Shown here in pieces: positions 24,006 to 31,123 of a stretch of DNA of 37,505 nt (within the stretch, counting starts at the first letter, position 1; each line of letters opens with the position of its first letter). The stretch is from assembly GCA_017461775.1 (NCBI GenBank), contig JAFTXD010000034.1, positions 1 through 37,505 of the forward strand, given 5' to 3'. The position numbers and the translations under genes were made by a program. The DNA comes from Lachnospiraceae bacterium. Lineage in GTDB: Bacteria; Bacillota; Clostridia; Lachnospirales; Lachnospiraceae. The notes under the pieces are model-generated. The model was not told the origin of the DNA and ran no database searches. It saw nothing but the letters and a program-made list of their open reading frames with translations.

Positions 24006-24106
24006 CGAAAAGGTTATCGGAGCAAATTCCGATTGCCCCAGTGAAGTTTATATTGTGTTAAAAACTAGCATCCAACTTTCTCAGGGCGGGATGCTAGTTT
24101 TTTCTA
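24006..24106 (+). ncRNA. Candidate antisense antitoxin RNA
   Basis: A transcript from the promoter at 23972-24000 would begin near 24006 and end in the terminator at 24061-24106, giving about 100 nt with no open frame. It has a small ATCGGA/TCCGAT hairpin and overlaps the 3' end and stop codon of the minus-strand toxin gene. This 3'-overlapping convergent design is that of TxpA/RatA-type type I systems. RNA production is inferred from promoter and terminator only. Confidence 0.6.
24061..24104. terminator. Bidirectional terminator shared by toxin mRNA and antisense RNA
   Basis: AAAACTAGCATCC (24061-24073) and GGATGCTAGTTTT (24089-24101) form a perfect 13-bp stem. T-runs follow in both directions, so it can end both the plus-strand RNA and the minus-strand toxin mRNA. 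Confidence 0.85.
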
Positions 24107-24174
24107 TGTTGGTCTATATAAGACAGAGCCGCGAAAACTACTAACAACAAAGTAAGAACTTCGATTGTGTTCAT
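24094..24174 (-). CDS. Small hydrophobic peptide, candidate type I toxin
   Basis: A 26-residue product, MNTIEVLTLLLVVFAALSYI followed by DQHRKN: a single hydrophobic helix with a short charged tail, the layout of holin-like type I toxins (TxpA/BsrG/Hol-Tox style) in Firmicutes. The ATG at 24174 follows an AAGGGGGGG site, which can pair with CCCC just upstream (24181-24203), as in toxins whose ribosome site is masked. It has its own promoter about 75 bp upstream and its stop codon lies in the shared terminator stem. A second ATG seven bases upstream opens a non-hydrophobic frame and is rejected. Confidence 0.68.
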   Translation of the reverse strand: MNTIEVLTLLLVVFAALSYIDQHRKN

Positions 24175-24249
24175 ATGGCATCCCCCCCTTAAAGACTAGG
24201 GGCATACATCGGAAAATTGCATCCACCTTCGATTCGATTATGCGGTATA

Positions 24250-24278
24250 AGTATATCACAAGGTAAATATAAATTCAA
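24250..24278 (-). promoter_or_regulatory. Promoter of the toxin mRNA
   Basis: On the minus strand TTGAAT (24278-24273), 17-bp spacer, TATACT (24255-24250). Transcription would start near 24243, leaving a structured leader of about 70 nt. Confidence 0.65.
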
Positions 24279-24304
24279 TTAACAATATGGTAAAAAACGA
24301 GCTA

Positions 24305-24333
24305 TTGATAAAATGGCATGTATATGCTATGAT
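24305..24333 (+). promoter_or_regulatory. Promoter of the ABC-F gene leader
   Basis: TTGATA at 24305-24310, 17-bp spacer, TATGAT at 24328-24333. The start site near 24340 leaves a leader of about 240 nt before the ABC-F start codon. Confidence 0.65.
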
Positions 24334-24378
24334 TATGAATAGAGTAAAAATGAGTAAGAAAGGTTCAAAGGGTGAGAA

Positions 24379-24393
24379 ATGCGAAGTAGATAG
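24379..24393 (+). CDS. Four-residue upstream ORF (leader peptide candidate)
   Basis: An AAAGGGTGAG site precedes ATG-CGA-AGT-AGA-TAG, encoding MRSR. It lies about 40 nt into the ABC-F transcript, upstream of a stem GCAGACAAG/CTTGTTTGC (about 24407-24452) and of the terminator-like hairpin at 24523. Very short leader ORFs with attenuators are known for several antibiotic-resistance ABC-F genes. A longer 43-codon frame from 24350 overlaps it but has no ribosome site. Confidence 0.45.
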   Translation: MRSR

Positions 24394-24522
24394 TTTAATT
24401 TGGAATTGCAGACAAGGAAAGTGGAAGCCTGTTTTCAGGTCTTGTTTGCGTACGCCGAATTGGATTATCCTGCTGATTTAGAACCCTTTATTTTTTGAAA
24501 TATAATAGGTTTTATTTGAGTG

Positions 24523-24557
24523 CGGTCTGTTTTCGGGTACGGAAACAGACCGTTTTG
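24523..24557 (+). terminator. Attenuator-like terminator ahead of the ABC-F gene
   Basis: CGGTCTGTTT (24523-24532) pairs with AAACAGACCG (24543-24552), followed by TTTT. It ends only about 22 bp before the ABC-F start codon, with the ribosome site in between, so it can only regulate that gene. Confidence 0.75.
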
Positions 24558-24578
24558 TGCTTCCAAAAGGAGGTATAT

Positions 24579-26120
24579 ATGTTACAAGTAAAGAATTTAA
24601 CCATTACACATAAAAAAGATTTCAGAGTTCTTTTAAAGGATTTTTCCTGTACATTCAACTACGGAGACAAGGCCGTAATTATTGGGGAAGAGGGGGACGG
24701 AAAGTCCACTCTTCTTCGGTGGATATATGATGAAATGTTGATTGAGACATATGCGAAGGGAGAAGGGGAGCGTGTCCTTGGGGGCGAGAAGCTTGCCTAT
24801 TTGCCACAGGAGCTTTCCGAGGAGCATAAGGTGATATCGGTATATGAGTTTTTCTCTATGGAGCCCATGTTTTGGGAGCAGACACCAAAGGAACTGGCGC
24901 TTTTGGCAAGGAAGATGCATATGTCTGGAGACTTTTTCTACAGCGAGCAAAGGATGGGGACATTGTCCGGCGGAGAGAAGGTGAAGGCTCAGATGATGCG
25001 GATTTTAATGGGAAAACCCACGGTACTGCTTCTGGATGAGCCTTCCAACGATATTGATATTGCTACTTTGCAGTGGCTGGAGCAGGAAATCTTGGATTGG
25101 CCCTATATAGTGGTGTTTATCTCTCATGATGAAACGTTGATTGAGCGTACCGCTAATATGATCATTCATATCGAGCAGCTGAAGAGAAAGCAGGAGTGCC
25201 GGTATACGGTATCCAAGACTTCCTACGAAAGCGACAAGGAGGAAAGAGGGCTTATCTTTGCAAATCAGCGGCAGCAGGCATTAAACGACCGCCGGGAAAA
25301 GAAAATCCGGGACGAGAAGTATCGGAAGCTGCAGCAGAAGGTGGAAAATGCACAGGCCAGTGTATCAAGGCAAAATCCCCATATTGGGCAGCTTCTTAAG
25401 AAAAAGATGCATGCAGTAAAGTCCATGGAGCGCCGTTTTGAAAGGGAGGATGCCAATATGACCCAGATGCCGGAGGAGGAGACTGCCATCTTCTTTAAGC
25501 TGGGGAACGAGGAAGCAACGATTCCGGCGGGAAAGGTAATACTGGATTTCTCTTTGGAGGAACTAAGGACACCGGATGGACAGGATACTTTGGCAAGAGA
25601 TATCCGGCTTTTTATAAGGGGGTCCCAGAAGGTGTGTATCATCGGAGAAAATGGAGCAGGGAAAACCACACTCTTAAAACGAATTGCGGAGGAGCTGCTT
25701 GCGAGGAAGGATATCCATGCGGAGTATATGCCCCAGAATTATGAGGAGCTTTTGGATATGGAGAAGTCCCCGGTGGATTTTCTGGATAGGACCGGAGATA
25801 AGGAGGAGCGCACCAGAATCCGAACCTACCTGGGTTCCCTAAAGTACACCGCCGATGAAATGGAGCATCCCATCCGGGAACTGTCCGGTGGACAGAAGGC
25901 TAAGGTGCTGCTCCTGAAAATGAGCTTATCCGGTGCAAATGTGCTGATATTGGATGAGCCGACCCGAAATTTCTCACCCCTGTCCGGGCCGGTGCTACGG
26001 GGAATTTTAGCAGAATTTCCGGGAGCTATTATCAGCATCTCCCATGATAGAAAGTATATAGAGGAGGTATGTGATACCGTTTATCAGCTGACAGAGGAGG
26101 GACTGGTCCCTGCGGAGTAG
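24579..26120 (+). CDS. ABC-F family ATPase, possible ribosome-protection protein
   Basis: A 513-residue soluble protein with two ABC ATPase domains and no membrane segments, the ABC-F layout. Domain 1 has GEEGDGKSTLL, LSGGEKVKAQMM and LLLDEPSNDIDI; domain 2 has GENGAGKTTLLK, LSGGQKAKVLLLKM and LILDEPTRNFSPLSGPV. A charged linker between them (about residues 225-320, rich in Arg, Lys, Gln) corresponds to the P-site tRNA interaction motif. ABC-F proteins bind the ribosomal E site; resistance members displace antibiotics from the peptidyl-transferase centre. The DEPTRNFSP variant and the attenuator-bearing leader favour an antibiotic-induced member, but the drug class cannot be named. ATG 24579 has AAAGGAGG. 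Confidence 0.88.
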   Translation: MLQVKNLTITHKKDFRVLLKDFSCTFNYGDKAVIIGEEGDGKSTLLRWIYDEMLIETYAKGEGERVLGGEKLAYLPQELSEEHKVISVYEFFSMEPMFWEQTPKELALLARKMHMSGDFFYSEQRMGTLSGGEKVKAQMMRILMGKPTVLLLDEPSNDIDIATLQWLEQEILDWPYIVVFISHDETLIERTANMIIHIEQLKRKQECRYTVSKTSYESDKEERGLIFANQRQQALNDRREKKIRDEKYRKLQQKVENAQASVSRQNPHIGQLLKKKMHAVKSMERRFEREDANMTQMPEEETAIFFKLGNEEATIPAGKVILDFSLEELRTPDGQDTLARDIRLFIRGSQKVCIIGENGAGKTTLLKRIAEELLARKDIHAEYMPQNYEELLDMEKSPVDFLDRTGDKEERTRIRTYLGSLKYTADEMEHPIRELSGGQKAKVLLLKMSLSGANVLILDEPTRNFSPLSGPVLRGILAEFPGAIISISHDRKYIEEVCDTVYQLTEEGLVPAE

Positions 26121-26153
26121 AAAAATATGTCGAAGAAAACTTTTAAACTGTAC

Positions 26154-26182
26154 TTGACAAAAGTGTAACACAGTGATACGAT
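26154..26182 (+). promoter_or_regulatory. Promoter of the polyamine operon leader
   Basis: TTGACA at 26154-26159, 17-bp spacer, TACGAT at 26177-26182. The start near 26189 lies about 485 nt before the first gene. A weaker second promoter (CTGATA, 17 bp, TATGAT around 26430-26460) could produce a shorter leader. Confidence 0.7.
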
Positions 26183-26184
26183 GA

Positions 26185-26410
26185 ATTCACTTTTTGGAAA
26201 GATATGTAAATTTTTGGAGTCTTTTCAGAGCAATATACGGACCACCAGAAATGGTTGAGGCCATACGGACAGCCGGGTCCACTGCCGATTCGCGACGTTT
26301 CGTTGCATTATTGATTGAGTTAAAAGCTCAAATTTTATAAGTTGGTTTCTTATAAACCTCAAATGTGCCAGTGGCGCTGACTTGTGAAACGGTCAATAAG
26401 AGTAGTAAAA
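26185..26410 (+). ncRNA. Structured leader RNA of the polyamine operon, unidentified
   Basis: No coding frame is apparent, but several local stems are. GGACC/GGTCC (26239-26243, 26276-26280) encloses ACCA-GAAA-TGGT, a GNRA-capped hairpin, and GGC/GCC, forming a three-way junction. TTGAG/CTCAA (26315-26331) follows, then a perfect TTTATAAG/CTTATAAA stem (26334-26356). A terminator hairpin follows at 26516. The arrangement of fold, terminator and operon is that of a riboswitch or a trans-acting small RNA. It does not match the SAM, lysine, T-box or guanidine consensus that I know. Confidence 0.5.
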
Positions 26411-26515
26411 GTGTGATTGCTATATAGACTCTGATAATTCCGATATATTTGTGTATGATATCTTTCCATGTTTATTTATGAATATGGGTGTTTTGATTTT
26501 GTGAGCAAATGTAAA

Positions 26516-26551
26516 GCATAGGTTAGTGTGGCACTGACCTATGCTTTTTTT
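26516..26551 (+). terminator. Terminator in the polyamine operon leader
   Basis: GCATAGGTTAGTG (26516-26528) pairs with CACTGACCTATGC (26532-26544) with one G-U, followed by seven T. It lies upstream of speA inside the leader, so it acts either as an attenuator or as the end of a separate small RNA. Confidence 0.88.
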
Positions 26552-26648
26552 GTGTGTTCTGTGTGGTGATGATACCCTTATAAAGGTGACTAGCCACCGC
26601 TTCGGAACCTTTATAAGGGTATCATCACCATGCAGAACACACAAAAAA
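26546..26648 (+). repeat. 42-bp inverted repeat just upstream of the decarboxylase gene
   Basis: The arms 26546-26587 and 26607-26648 pair along 42 bp with only two G-U pairs and a 19-nt loop. The base is formed by TTTTTT and AAAAAA; the T arm is also the U-tract of the preceding terminator. The arm top is GATACCCTTATAAAGGT. The right arm ends 25 bp before the speA start, so it abuts the ribosome site. This is far longer than a normal terminator; RNase III cleavage or translation control is possible. Confidence 0.8.
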
Positions 26649-26673
26649 GCAATAACCCAGGTGAGGAGTAAAC

Positions 26674-28128
26674 ATGGAGAGAAAAAATCTGAATCAGTCC
26701 ATAGCGCCCATTCATGAGGCTTTAGAGCGTTTTCGGCATATGAGAGTAGTACCCTTTGATGTGCCGGGGCATAAGAGGGGACGGGGGAACCCGGAGCTTG
26801 CAAAATTCCTTGGGGAGCAGTGTGTGGGAGTGGATGTAAACAGTATGAAGCCCTTGGATAATCTGTGTCATCCGGTGTCCGTGATTAGGGAAGCGGAGGA
26901 GCTGGCAGCAGAGGCGTTTGGGGCGGCTCATGCTTTCCTGATGGTGGGGGGAACTACCAGCGCAGTACAGAGTATGGTGCTGACCGCCTGCAAAAGAGGG
27001 GACGAAATCATCCTTCCCAGAAATGTGCACCGCAGCGTCATCAATGCACTGGTACTTTGCGGAGCTATCCCGGTATATGTAAACCCGGAGGTGGATACCA
27101 GACTGGGTATTGCCCTGGGTATGAAAAGGGAGCAGGTGGCAAAGGCCATCAAAGAACATCCAAATGCAGTGGCGGTACTGGTAAATAATCCAACCTACTA
27201 TGGTATTTGCTCAGATTTAAAGGCCATTGTGGAGATGGCTCATGAGGCTGGGATGCTGTGTCTGGCAGATGAAGCTCATGGAACCCACTTTTATTTTGGC
27301 GAAAATCTACCGATCTCTGCTATGGCAGCGGGGGCAGATATGGCAGCCATCTCTATGCACAAAAGCGGGGGAAGCCTGACCCAGTCCAGCTTTCTGGTAG
27401 CAGGACCGAATATGAATGCAGGATATATCCGGCAGATTATCAATCTGACCCAGACTACATCGGGAAGCTATCTGCTGATGTCCAGTCTGGATATTTCCCG
27501 GAAGAATCTGGCGCTTCATGGCAAGGAGGTGTTCCGTCATGTGTGCAATATTGCGGAGTATGCCCGAAATGAGATAAATGCCATCGGTGGGTACTATGCG
27601 TTTGGTCAGGAGCTTGTAAATGGGGATTCGGTATATGCCTTTGACCCCACCAAGCTCAGTATTCATACTCTGGATATTGGTATGGCGGGTATCGAGGTCT
27701 ATGATACCTTGCGAGAGGATTATGATATTCAGATTGAATTTGGTGATTTGGGAAATGTACTGGCTTATCTATCCATTGGTGACAGGGCACAGGAGGTGGA
27801 AAGACTGGTAAGCGCCCTGGCGGAGATTCGCAGAAGATATAAGAAGGATCCTTCGGGAATGCTTTCCCAGGAATACATCGCCCCGGAGGTGGTGGCAAGT
27901 CCTCAGGACGCTTTCTATGCGGAGAAAATCAGCCTCCCCATTGAGGAGACGGAAGGGAAAATTTGTAGTGAATTTGTGATGTGCTATCCACCGGGAATAC
28001 CCATTTTGGCACCGGGGGAGCGTATTACCAAGGATATCTTAAAGTACATTGCCTATGCCAAGGAAAAAGGCTGTAGTATGACCGGTCCGGAGGATGCGGC
28101 CATCGAGAGGTTGAATGTACTGAAATAG
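26674..28128 (+). CDS. speA: Arginine decarboxylase (Orn/Lys/Arg decarboxylase family, fold-type I)
   Basis: PLP enzyme predicted to convert arginine to agmatine and CO2. The 484-residue protein begins with VPFDVPGHKRGRGNPELAKF, has GGTTSAVQSMVLTACKRGD, the cofactor-binding DEAHGTHFYF, and the PLP lysine at residue 230 in SMHKSGGSLTQSS. The C-terminal domain has YPPGIPILAPGERIT. The size matches Bacillus SpeA-type enzymes that lack the wing domain. The family also includes lysine and ornithine decarboxylases; agmatinase two genes later favours arginine. The ATG at 26674 follows GTGAGGAG. Expression is probably governed by the long leader upstream. Confidence 0.92.
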   Translation: MERKNLNQSIAPIHEALERFRHMRVVPFDVPGHKRGRGNPELAKFLGEQCVGVDVNSMKPLDNLCHPVSVIREAEELAAEAFGAAHAFLMVGGTTSAVQSMVLTACKRGDEIILPRNVHRSVINALVLCGAIPVYVNPEVDTRLGIALGMKREQVAKAIKEHPNAVAVLVNNPTYYGICSDLKAIVEMAHEAGMLCLADEAHGTHFYFGENLPISAMAAGADMAAISMHKSGGSLTQSSFLVAGPNMNAGYIRQIINLTQTTSGSYLLMSSLDISRKNLALHGKEVFRHVCNIAEYARNEINAIGGYYAFGQELVNGDSVYAFDPTKLSIHTLDIGMAGIEVYDTLREDYDIQIEFGDLGNVLAYLSIGDRAQEVERLVSALAEIRRRYKKDPSGMLSQEYIAPEVVASPQDAFYAEKISLPIEETEGKICSEFVMCYPPGIPILAPGERITKDILKYIAYAKEKGCSMTGPEDAAIERLNVLK

Positions 28129-28139
28129 GGGGGAGAACA

Positions 28140-28997
28140 ATGGATTTTTGGTTTAGTGAAAGTCACACGCCGGATGTGAAGCTAAGTCTGAAGGTGAAAA
28201 AACAGCTGTATTCCAGAAAAAGTGATTATCAGAAGATTGATGTATTTGATACCCACGAATTCGGAAAGGTGTTGTCACTGGACGGAAATATCATGCTGAC
28301 GGAGCGGGATGAGTTTATATATAACGAGATGATTGTCCATGTTCCCATGGCAGTTCATCAGGGGATTAAACGGGTGCTGGTCATCGGTGTAGGTGATGGC
28401 GGCGTGGTAGGGGAGCTTACCAGATATGAGAGAATAAAGCGCATTGATTTGGTGGAGATGGATGAGCAGGTAGCGGAAGCCTGCCGGCAGTATCTTCCCG
28501 CCAATGCCGGCAGACTGGACGATGAGAGAGTTCATATTTACTACGAAAATGCCTTGAAATATATCCGCCGGTGTGAGGATAAATATGACCTGATTATCGT
28601 GGATTCCAATGACCCCTTTGGACCTTCGGAGGGACTTTTTACCAGAGAATTTTATGGGAACTGTTATAAGGCACTGACCAGCGACGGAATTATGGTGAAT
28701 CAGCAGGGAAGCCCCTTTTATGCAGAGGACGCGGATGCTATGCAGAGAAGCCATAAGCGTATTGTAAATACCTTTCCCATCAGTAGGGTGTATCAGGCAC
28801 ACATCCCTTCCTTCGCGGCAGGATACTGGCTCTTTGGCTTTGCCAGCAAGAAATATCATCCCATTGATGATTTAAATGCCGAGGAGTGGAACGCACTGCA
28901 TTTAAAGACCAAGTATTATACGACCAGACTCCATAAGGGGGCTTTTTATCTGCCCGCCTTTTTGGAGGAGATGCTGCAGGAGGTGGAAGAGGTATGA
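28140..28997 (+). CDS. speE: Spermidine synthase-like aminopropyltransferase
   Basis: Expected to transfer an aminopropyl group from decarboxylated SAM to putrescine or a related amine. The 285-residue protein starts with a beta-domain (MDFWFSESHTPDVKLSLKVK, then QLYSRKSDYQKIDVF), followed by the Rossmann core with VLVIGVGDGGVVGEL and LVEMDEQV, and DLIIVDSNDPFGPSEGLF with the catalytic Asp. Length and motifs are those of SpeE. No speD for decarboxylated SAM is in the window, while an alternative carboxyspermidine route is encoded downstream. Its stop overlaps the agmatinase start (ATGA). Confidence 0.92.
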   Translation: MDFWFSESHTPDVKLSLKVKKQLYSRKSDYQKIDVFDTHEFGKVLSLDGNIMLTERDEFIYNEMIVHVPMAVHQGIKRVLVIGVGDGGVVGELTRYERIKRIDLVEMDEQVAEACRQYLPANAGRLDDERVHIYYENALKYIRRCEDKYDLIIVDSNDPFGPSEGLFTREFYGNCYKALTSDGIMVNQQGSPFYAEDADAMQRSHKRIVNTFPISRVYQAHIPSFAAGYWLFGFASKKYHPIDDLNAEEWNALHLKTKYYTTRLHKGAFYLPAFLEEMLQEVEEV

Positions 28998-29866
28998 TGG
29001 AGAGAAATGTAGAGACCTTTATTGGCTGTGATGCCAGTTATGAGGAAGCGGAGATGGTGCTTTTCGGAGCGCCCTTTGATTCCACCACCAGCTTCCGGCC
29101 GGGAGCCAGATTTGGCAGCAGTGCCATTCGACATGAGAGCTTTGGGCTGGAAACCTACAGTCCTTATCAGGATGAGGATTTGACGGATTATAAGGTGTTT
29201 GACGGTGGGGATTTGGAGCTGTGCTTTGGAAGCGCAGAGAAGGCACTTAAGGATATCGAGGAATATGCCCGACAGGTTTTGGCAGATGGAAAAATCCCAC
29301 TGATGCTGGGGGGAGAGCATTTGGTGACTCTTGGCGCAGTGAGAGCCGCTTTCGAAAAATACTCGGATCTGCATATCATTCACTTTGATGCCCATGCAGA
29401 TTTGCGGGATGATTATTTGGAGATGTCCCTCAGTCATGCCTGTGTGCTTCGCAGATGTCATGAGTTGGTGGGAGACAGTAGAATTCATCAGTTTTGTATC
29501 CGCAGCGGGGAGCGGGCGGAGTTTGCTTTTGCCAAGGAGCACACGGATATGCATCCCTTTTGCTTTGAGGGGCTGAAGGAACTGGTAGAGGAGCTGAAGG
29601 ACAAGGAGGTACCGGTGTATTTTACCATAGACCTGGATTGTCTTGACCCCGGCTTTTTCCCGGGAACGGGTACGCCGGAGGCCGGGGGAGTGACCTTTAT
29701 GGAGCTTCTTGGGGCCATCTGCGAGGTTGTAAAATGTAGGGTAGTGGCTGCAGATGTGAATGAACTGGCGCCCATGCTGGATGTGAGTGGAGCATCCACG
29801 GCAGTTGCTTGTAAAGTAGTAAGGGAATTGTTATTAGGAATGTTGAAGGAGGAGAAAAATAGATGA
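28994..29866 (+). CDS. speB: Agmatinase
   Basis: Mn-dependent ureohydrolase predicted to split agmatine into putrescine and urea. The 290-residue protein has the arginase-fold metal ligands: GGEHLVTLG, HFDAHADLRDDY, the SLSHACVLRR loop and FTIDLDCLDPGFFPGTGTPE, plus GGVTFMELLGAI. Length is normal. It overlaps speE and the next gene by four bases each (ATGA), so translation is coupled. Downstream of an arginine decarboxylase it completes the arginine to agmatine to putrescine path without N-carbamoylputrescine. Confidence 0.94.
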   Translation: MMERNVETFIGCDASYEEAEMVLFGAPFDSTTSFRPGARFGSSAIRHESFGLETYSPYQDEDLTDYKVFDGGDLELCFGSAEKALKDIEEYARQVLADGKIPLMLGGEHLVTLGAVRAAFEKYSDLHIIHFDAHADLRDDYLEMSLSHACVLRRCHELVGDSRIHQFCIRSGERAEFAFAKEHTDMHPFCFEGLKELVEELKDKEVPVYFTIDLDCLDPGFFPGTGTPEAGGVTFMELLGAICEVVKCRVVAADVNELAPMLDVSGASTAVACKVVRELLLGMLKEEKNR

Positions 29867-31122
29867 GCAGAGTACTTATTATCGGATGTGGAGGCGTGGC
29901 AAGTGTAGCCATTTCCAAGTGTTGTCAGGTTAGTGAGGTGTTTACGGAAATCTGTATTGCCAGCAGAACCAAGGAGAAGTGTGATAAGCTGGCTGCAGAG
30001 CTGGCGCCGAAGACAAAGACAGTGATTACCACCGCCCGGGTGGATGCAGATAAGGTGGAGGAGGTCATGGCGCTGATTAAAGAATATCAGCCGGAGCTGG
30101 TAATGAATATTGCTCTTCCTTATCAGGATTTGACCATTATGGATGCCTGCCTTGCCTGCGGTGTAAATTATATGGATACCGCTAATTACGAGCCGGAGGA
30201 CACCGATGACCCGGAGTGGAGGAAAATTTATGAGGAGCGCTGCGAAAGAGAAGGTTTTTCTGCATATTTTGATTATTCCTGGCAGTGGGCGTATAAGGAG
30301 AAGTTTGAAAAGGCAGGACTCACCGCTCTTCTTGGCTGCGGCTTTGACCCGGGGGTGACTCAGGCTTACTGTGCTTATGCCTTAAAGCATGAATTTGATG
30401 AGATTGAAACCATTGACATCCTGGACTGCAATGGTGGTGACCATGGATATCCCTTTGCTACCAACTTTAACCCGGAAATCAATCTTCGTGAGGTGTCTGC
30501 ACCGGGAAGCTATATTGAGAACGGCAAGTGGGTGGAGATTCCGGCCATGAGCATCAAAAGGGAATATGATTTTGATATGGTGGGACAGAAGGATATGTAT
30601 CTTCTGCATCATGAGGAACTGGAATCTTTGGCAAAAAATATTCCGGGAGTAAAGAGAATCCGTTTCTTTATGACCTTTGGTCAGAGCTATTTAACCCATA
30701 TGAAATGTCTGGAAAATGTGGGGATGCTTTCCACCACTCCTGTGGTTCATGATGGTGTGGAGATTGTTCCTATCCAGTTTTTAAAGACCCTTCTTCCTGA
30801 CCCGGCAAGCCTCGGTCCCAGAACTGTGGGAAAGACCAATATTGGCTGCATTTTCACCGGAAAGAAGGATGGAAAGGACAAGACCTTCTATATCTACAAT
30901 GTGTGTGACCATCAGGAATGTTACCGTGAAGTGGGCTCCCAGGCTATCAGCTATACCACCGGTGTACCTGCTATGTGTGGTGCGTTGATGCTGCTGACCG
31001 GCAAGTGGAACAAGGCCGGCGTTTATACCGTAGAAGAGTTTGACCCGGATCCGTTCCTGGATGCACTGGATAAGTACGGACTTCCCAGAAGTATCTGCAA
31101 TAATCCGGTATTGGTAGAGTAA
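29863..31122 (+). CDS. Carboxynorspermidine/carboxyspermidine synthase (saccharopine dehydrogenase family)
   Basis: Predicted NADPH-dependent reductive condensation of aspartate semialdehyde with putrescine (or diaminopropane) to carboxyspermidine (or carboxynorspermidine). The 419 residues start with a Rossmann nucleotide-binding motif, VLIIGCGGVASVAISKC, and contain YMDTANYEPED, LLGCGFDPGVTQAYCAYAL and GTRTVG-like GPRTVGKTNIG. This is the saccharopine dehydrogenase family. The next gene is the matching decarboxylase, which separates it from lysine-metabolism relatives. An AAGGAGGAG site precedes the overlapping start. In gut bacteria this pathway supplies spermidine without decarboxylated SAM. 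Confidence 0.9.
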   Translation: MSRVLIIGCGGVASVAISKCCQVSEVFTEICIASRTKEKCDKLAAELAPKTKTVITTARVDADKVEEVMALIKEYQPELVMNIALPYQDLTIMDACLACGVNYMDTANYEPEDTDDPEWRKIYEERCEREGFSAYFDYSWQWAYKEKFEKAGLTALLGCGFDPGVTQAYCAYALKHEFDEIETIDILDCNGGDHGYPFATNFNPEINLREVSAPGSYIENGKWVEIPAMSIKREYDFDMVGQKDMYLLHHEELESLAKNIPGVKRIRFFMTFGQSYLTHMKCLENVGMLSTTPVVHDGVEIVPIQFLKTLLPDPASLGPRTVGKTNIGCIFTGKKDGKDKTFYIYNVCDHQECYREVGSQAISYTTGVPAMCGALMLLTGKWNKAGVYTVEEFDPDPFLDALDKYGLPRSICNNPVLVE

Positions 31123-31123
31123 A

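Noticed and set aside
24287-24481. 64-codon frame upstream of the ABC-F gene
   Set aside because: Its start precedes the predicted transcription start, no ribosome site is seen, and the sequence looks random; better explained as a structured leader.
26340-26375. Possible cobalamin riboswitch, from GCCACTG on the minus strand near 26370
   Set aside because: Only the seven-base box is present; the other conserved cobalamin elements and a suitable downstream gene on that strand are absent.
26420-26803. 127-codon minus-strand frame upstream of the arginine decarboxylase
   Set aside because: It reads through the 42-bp inverted repeat and the terminator and overlaps the decarboxylase start; no ribosome site.
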